From Phytoactinopolyspora endophytica (lineage in GTDB: Bacteria > Actinomycetota > Actinomycetes > Jiangellales > Jiangellaceae): DNA of 7,706 nucleotides. Below are positions 4,962 through 7,706 of this stretch, one piece after another; position 1 is the stretch's first letter, and each line of letters begins with the position of its first letter. The stretch spans positions 289,045 through 296,750 of the forward strand of contig NZ_ML142854.1 of the NCBI RefSeq assembly GCF_004138495.1. Reading direction: 5' to 3'. Under the pieces are notes generated by a model that saw only the letters and a list, made by a program, of their open reading frames with translations, was not told the DNA's origin and did no database searches. The translations under genes and the position numbers were made by a program.

Positions 4962-6464
4962 TCAGTCCCGGCCGAGGACGAGATAGTTGAGCCGGTCTTC
5001 GGAGAGCTTGGCGTTCTCCTTGCGGCGCAGCAGGAAGATGACCAGTCCGAGGGCGACCCACACGCCGAGCGCTGTCAGAGACTCCGGGCCCAAGGCGGCG
5101 GGCGAGGCAGGGACGAGCAGCAACGCGAGGAACGACAGTCCGGTTAAGGCGCCGAGGGTACTGATCACCCTCGTCTTCGTGGAACTCTGGACGCGTGCGG
5201 CCTTGAGCTGCTGCTCGGTGGCATCGGTACCCATGACCGCGCTGGGCCGCAACGACAGTCGCAGAGCGACTACACACGTGTACGTGTACGCGATGGTCAC
5301 ACCGACTGAGGACATGTCGACCACCCACAGCAGCACCTCGCGTCCGAACCACGGAGCCAGCAGGCAGATACCGCAGACGAACGCGATTCCGATGTAGGGC
5401 GTCCTGCCGGTGGGGTGAAGCTTGGCGAAGGCGCTCGGAATCATCCGGCCGCGGCCCATGGCGAACAACAGCCGGCTCGCCGCGAGATAGAAGCCGTTGA
5501 GCCCGGTACAGATTCCCATGGAGACCGACAGCGCCAGCAGTGTTGTCCCAGCGCCGCCGAACAGGTCTGAGATGGCGTCGCCGGTGCCCCATCGGGGCTC
5601 GGAGTCGACGAGGTCGGTCCACGACGTCGCGGCAGCGGTCACCAGGATCATCGCCGAGTAGATCAGCGCCGCTACGATGATCGCGGCCACGATCAGCCGG
5701 AACGCCTTGTGCGGGGAGAAATTGAACTCCTCCGCGGCTTGCGGCACGTTGTCGAAGCCGACGTAGGCCCACGGCGCGATGGCGACGACCGCCAGCACTG
5801 CGACCCACGCGGTGTCATCGACGGCGAACAGCGGCTCCACATTGCCCAGCCGGCCGTCCGGGTGCAAGAGCACACCCAGCAGCATCGCGGCGACCCCGGT
5901 GAGCATGATCAGGCAGAAGATCAACTGCAACCGACCGGACAGCGTGGTGCCCCGTACGTTCAGGACGGCGAAGATCAGCAGCGCGGCGCTGGCGATCAGG
6001 ACCTCGCCCAGGTACACATCCCAACCGGCGACCTCGTAGAGCTTGCCCCGCTCAGCGACCTCCGGGAGGACATAGCGGGCGAGCAGGGCTAGTGCGGAGG
6101 CGTTGAGCGCCACGATGCAGATGTAGCCGAGTGTCAGGAACCAGCCGCACAGCACCGCATGGTTCCGGCCGAACGCGGACAGGGTGTAGGCGAACTCACC
6201 ACCCGACACCGGGAAGGTGCGGATCAGTGTGCCGTAGCTCACCGCGATGAGCAGCATCAGCAGGCCGCCGATCAGGAAGCCGAGAATCGCGCCGAGTGGT
6301 CCGGCCGTAACCATCCAGTCGGTCGGAAGGACGAACGCGCCCCAGCCGACGGCCGACCCCAGGGCGACCGCCCAGATCCAGCTGGGCTTGAAGGTCCTGG
6401 ACAGCTCCATACGTTGCTCGTCCTGGATCGGCACGGCGTCGCCACCGCCGGTCATGCGCTCCAT
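4962..6464 (-). CDS. APC-family amino acid permease
   Basis: This 500-residue inner-membrane transporter has about twelve hydrophobic segments (roughly 28-50, 54-77, 103-130, 153-170, 178-200, 217-238, 255-278, 306-330, 356-372, 378-402, 434-453, 462-479). TM1 carries the glycine-rich substrate-binding motif GSAVGWGAF (36-44). PVSGGEFAYTLSAFGR (85-100) and the TM6 stretch APWAYVGFDNVPQAAEE (230-246) are typical of APC permeases. NGFYLAASRLLFAMGRGR (323-340) is the conserved TM8 loop. The C-terminus is cytoplasmic and charged, ending LNYLVLGRD. The start at 6464 is chosen because GAAGG (6479-6475) lies 10 bases upstream; in-frame ATGs at 6455 and 6410 are possible. The frame stays open further upstream to 6929, but that stretch overlaps the divergent dipeptidase and lacks transporter features. 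The substrate is probably an amino acid or related amine and cannot be specified. Length is normal for the family. Confidence 0.9.
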   Translation of the reverse strand: MERMTGGGDAVPIQDEQRMELSRTFKPSWIWAVALGSAVGWGAFVLPTDWMVTAGPLGAILGFLIGGLLMLLIAVSYGTLIRTFPVSGGEFAYTLSAFGRNHAVLCGWFLTLGYICIVALNASALALLARYVLPEVAERGKLYEVAGWDVYLGEVLIASAALLIFAVLNVRGTTLSGRLQLIFCLIMLTGVAAMLLGVLLHPDGRLGNVEPLFAVDDTAWVAVLAVVAIAPWAYVGFDNVPQAAEEFNFSPHKAFRLIVAAIIVAALIYSAMILVTAAATSWTDLVDSEPRWGTGDAISDLFGGAGTTLLALSVSMGICTGLNGFYLAASRLLFAMGRGRMIPSAFAKLHPTGRTPYIGIAFVCGICLLAPWFGREVLLWVVDMSSVGVTIAYTYTCVVALRLSLRPSAVMGTDATEQQLKAARVQSSTKTRVISTLGALTGLSFLALLLVPASPAALGPESLTALGVWVALGLVIFLLRRKENAKLSEDRLNYLVLGRD

Positions 6465-6504
6465 AGGCCGGACACCTTCATTCAACTTGTTGACGAAAGC
6501 ACAC

Positions 6505-6510
6505 AGAATA
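6505..6510 (-). promoter_or_regulatory. Candidate -10 box of the permease gene
   Basis: On the minus strand TATTCT (6510-6505) fits TAnnnT. Transcription would begin near 6498, giving a leader of about 34 bases with GAAGG before ATG 6464. No good -35 is seen at 17-19 bases; GTGACA occurs closer, about 13 bases away. The rest of the 223-base divergent gap (6465-6687) shows only the dipeptidase promoter. Confidence 0.35.
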
Positions 6511-6648
6511 CTGGCCGACCACATGTCACTTCGGGTTCCCCGCCCGGCGCGGCCGGATGCCGGGGTACCAGCGCATGTCGTGGCGACGCGGTTCCATACG
6601 GTGGCCGCCGGCGACGTGGCGCACCGTCTTCGGTGACTGACGATCGGC

Positions 6649-6679
6649 CTGACTGCGACCCGGGCGGGCGCGCTAGAGT
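6649..6679 (+). promoter_or_regulatory. Dipeptidase promoter, probably leaderless
   Basis: TAGAGT at 6674-6679 is a TAnnnT -10 box ending 8 bases before the GTG at 6688. CTGACT at 6649-6654 is a -35 with a 19-base spacer. Transcription would begin at or next to the G of GTG, so the mRNA would have no leader. No Shine-Dalgarno is present upstream, which agrees with this. Confidence 0.55.
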
Positions 6680-6687
6680 GCACGTTT

Positions 6688-7706
6688 GTGACTGATCTGC
6701 GTGACTCCGTACAGGCCGTGCTGCCGTCCGCCCGTGCAGACCTCGAACGGCTCGTCCGAATCCCAAGCGTGAGCGCCGATCCGGCGGCGACGACGGCCGT
6801 GCGCTCCAGTGCGGAGGCCGTCGCGGACCTGGCCCGGGAGGCCGGAGCGGTGGATGCCCAGATCCTGGCGGTCGACGGAGGTGCACCGGCGGTGGTGGCC
6901 CACTGGCCGGCGCCGGACGGTGCGCCCACGGTTCTTCTCTACGCACACCACGACGTCCAGCCGCCCGGCAACGTCGATGACTGGACGAGCGAGCCGTTCG
7001 AGCCCACGGAGCGCGACGGCCGCCTCTTCGGCAGGGGCGCCGCGGACGACAAAGCCGGAGTGATGGCGCACATCGCGGCGTTGCGGGCTTTCGACGGCCG
7101 CCCGCCGGTGGGTGTGGTGCTCTTTGCCGAGGGAGAGGAAGAGATCGGCTCGCCGACGTTCACCGCCTTCCTTGAGACGTATCGCGACCGCTTGAGCGCC
7201 GATGTGATCGTGGTCGCAGACTCGGTGAACTGGAGCGTGGACGTTCCGGCGCTCACCACCAGCCTCCGCGGCCTCGTCGACTGCCAGGTCGAGGTGCGGG
7301 TGCTGGAACGCGCCGTACACTCCGGCATATTCGGTGGCCCGATCGTGGACGCGCTGACGGCGCTGTGCAGACTGCTTGCCACGCTGCACGACGCCCAGGG
7401 TGACGTCGCCGTTCCCGGGCTCGCGGCGGACACTGCCGCGGACCTGGACTATCCGGCCGAACGGTTCCGCGAGGAAGCGAGCGTGCTGGACGGGGTGCAG
7501 CTGTCCGGTACCGGCTCGCTCGTCGACCGGCTGTGGACGAAGCCGGCCGTATCAGTGCTCGGCATCGACGCGCCGACGGTGGCGGACGCCGCGAACATCC
7601 TTGTACACCGGGCGCGGGCCAAGGTCAGTATGAGGCTGGCGCCAGGTCAGGACCCGCGGGCCGCGATGGACGCCCTTGGTGAGCATCTGCGCGGCCACGC
7701 CGAGTT
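6688..7706 (+). CDS. M20-family metallodipeptidase (partial, 3' end outside window)
   Basis: The first 339 residues of a zinc-dependent M20 (ArgE/DapE/CPG2-type) peptidase are present; the family usually runs about 430-460. It should release amino acids from dipeptides in the cytoplasm. Visible active-site blocks are AHHDVQP (H87 metal ligand, D89), GRGAADDKAG (D120 bridging ligand), AEGEEEIGS (E151 general base, E152 ligand), VADS (D178 ligand) and AVHSG (H211, at the start of the dimerisation insert). The last expected metal histidine lies beyond the window. GTG 6688 is chosen because translation begins MTDLRDSVQ there, and a -10 box sits 8 bases upstream. It is divergent from the APC permease, which suggests linked use of peptides and amino acids, by inference. 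The exact substrate is unknown. No broken codons or missing residues are seen in the part present. Confidence 0.9.
   Translation, partial: MTDLRDSVQAVLPSARADLERLVRIPSVSADPAATTAVRSSAEAVADLAREAGAVDAQILAVDGGAPAVVAHWPAPDGAPTVLLYAHHDVQPPGNVDDWTSEPFEPTERDGRLFGRGAADDKAGVMAHIAALRAFDGRPPVGVVLFAEGEEEIGSPTFTAFLETYRDRLSADVIVVADSVNWSVDVPALTTSLRGLVDCQVEVRVLERAVHSGIFGGPIVDALTALCRLLATLHDAQGDVAVPGLAADTAADLDYPAERFREEASVLDGVQLSGTGSLVDRLWTKPAVSVLGIDAPTVADAANILVHRARAKVSMRLAPGQDPRAAMDALGEHLRGHAE

Noticed and set aside
6465..6929. Upstream extension of the permease frame by 155 residues
   Set aside because: It overlaps the divergent dipeptidase coding sequence and promoter and is Arg/Ala-rich. A normal-length transporter begins at 6464 with a plausible ribosome binding site.
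1..7706. CRISPR array, tRNA, rRNA, transposase, integrase, riboswitch, or toxin-antitoxin or phage-defence genes
   Set aside because: I looked for these and saw no repeat-spacer pattern, RNA-gene core, mobile-element protein or defence domain on either strand.

Overview
The window comes from a high-G+C Gram-positive bacterium, almost certainly an actinomycete. Codons mostly end in G or C. One gene encodes an Rv2578c-type radical SAM protein, a family typical of actinobacteria, and another a small conserved protein with the TGNYKHGNER ending that I associate with actinobacteria. Two secreted proteins carry sortase-type anchors (LADTG and LPDTG). Several start codons sit at leaderless-type distances from TAnnnT -10 boxes. 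Genus cannot be fixed from the sequence.

Layout, left to right: (1) the last codons of an unidentified plus-strand gene (to 74); (2) a control region (about 75-123) with an inverted repeat and a possible LexA half-site; (3) a radical SAM gene (124-1185, +); (4) a convergent small conserved gene of unknown function (1226-1447, -), with an 11-bp inverted repeat across the junction; (5) a divergent small gene (1590-1850, +) that is almost only a signal peptide plus an LAxTG sorting signal; (6) a strong GC hairpin, then a 940-residue wall-anchored extracellular nuclease (2018-4840, +) built as signal peptide, lamin-tail-like domain, OB-fold domain, EEP nuclease, Asp/Ser/Gly/Thr-rich stalk and LPDTG anchor; (7) a long imperfect hairpin between convergent genes (4881-4929); (8) a 12-TM APC-family amino acid permease (4962-6464, -); (9) a divergent M20-family dipeptidase (6688 onward, +), truncated by the window end and probably translated from a leaderless mRNA.

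The genes do not form one obvious pathway. Two loose groupings are plausible. One is a cell-surface pair: a mini sortase substrate beside an anchored nuclease, with different sorting pentapeptides and no sortase in view. The other is a divergent peptidase/amino-acid-transporter pair. No mobile element, CRISPR array, tRNA or rRNA was seen. The most unusual object is the mini sortase substrate, whose wall-linked product would be only about nine residues long. I see no complete undescribed multi-gene system here.
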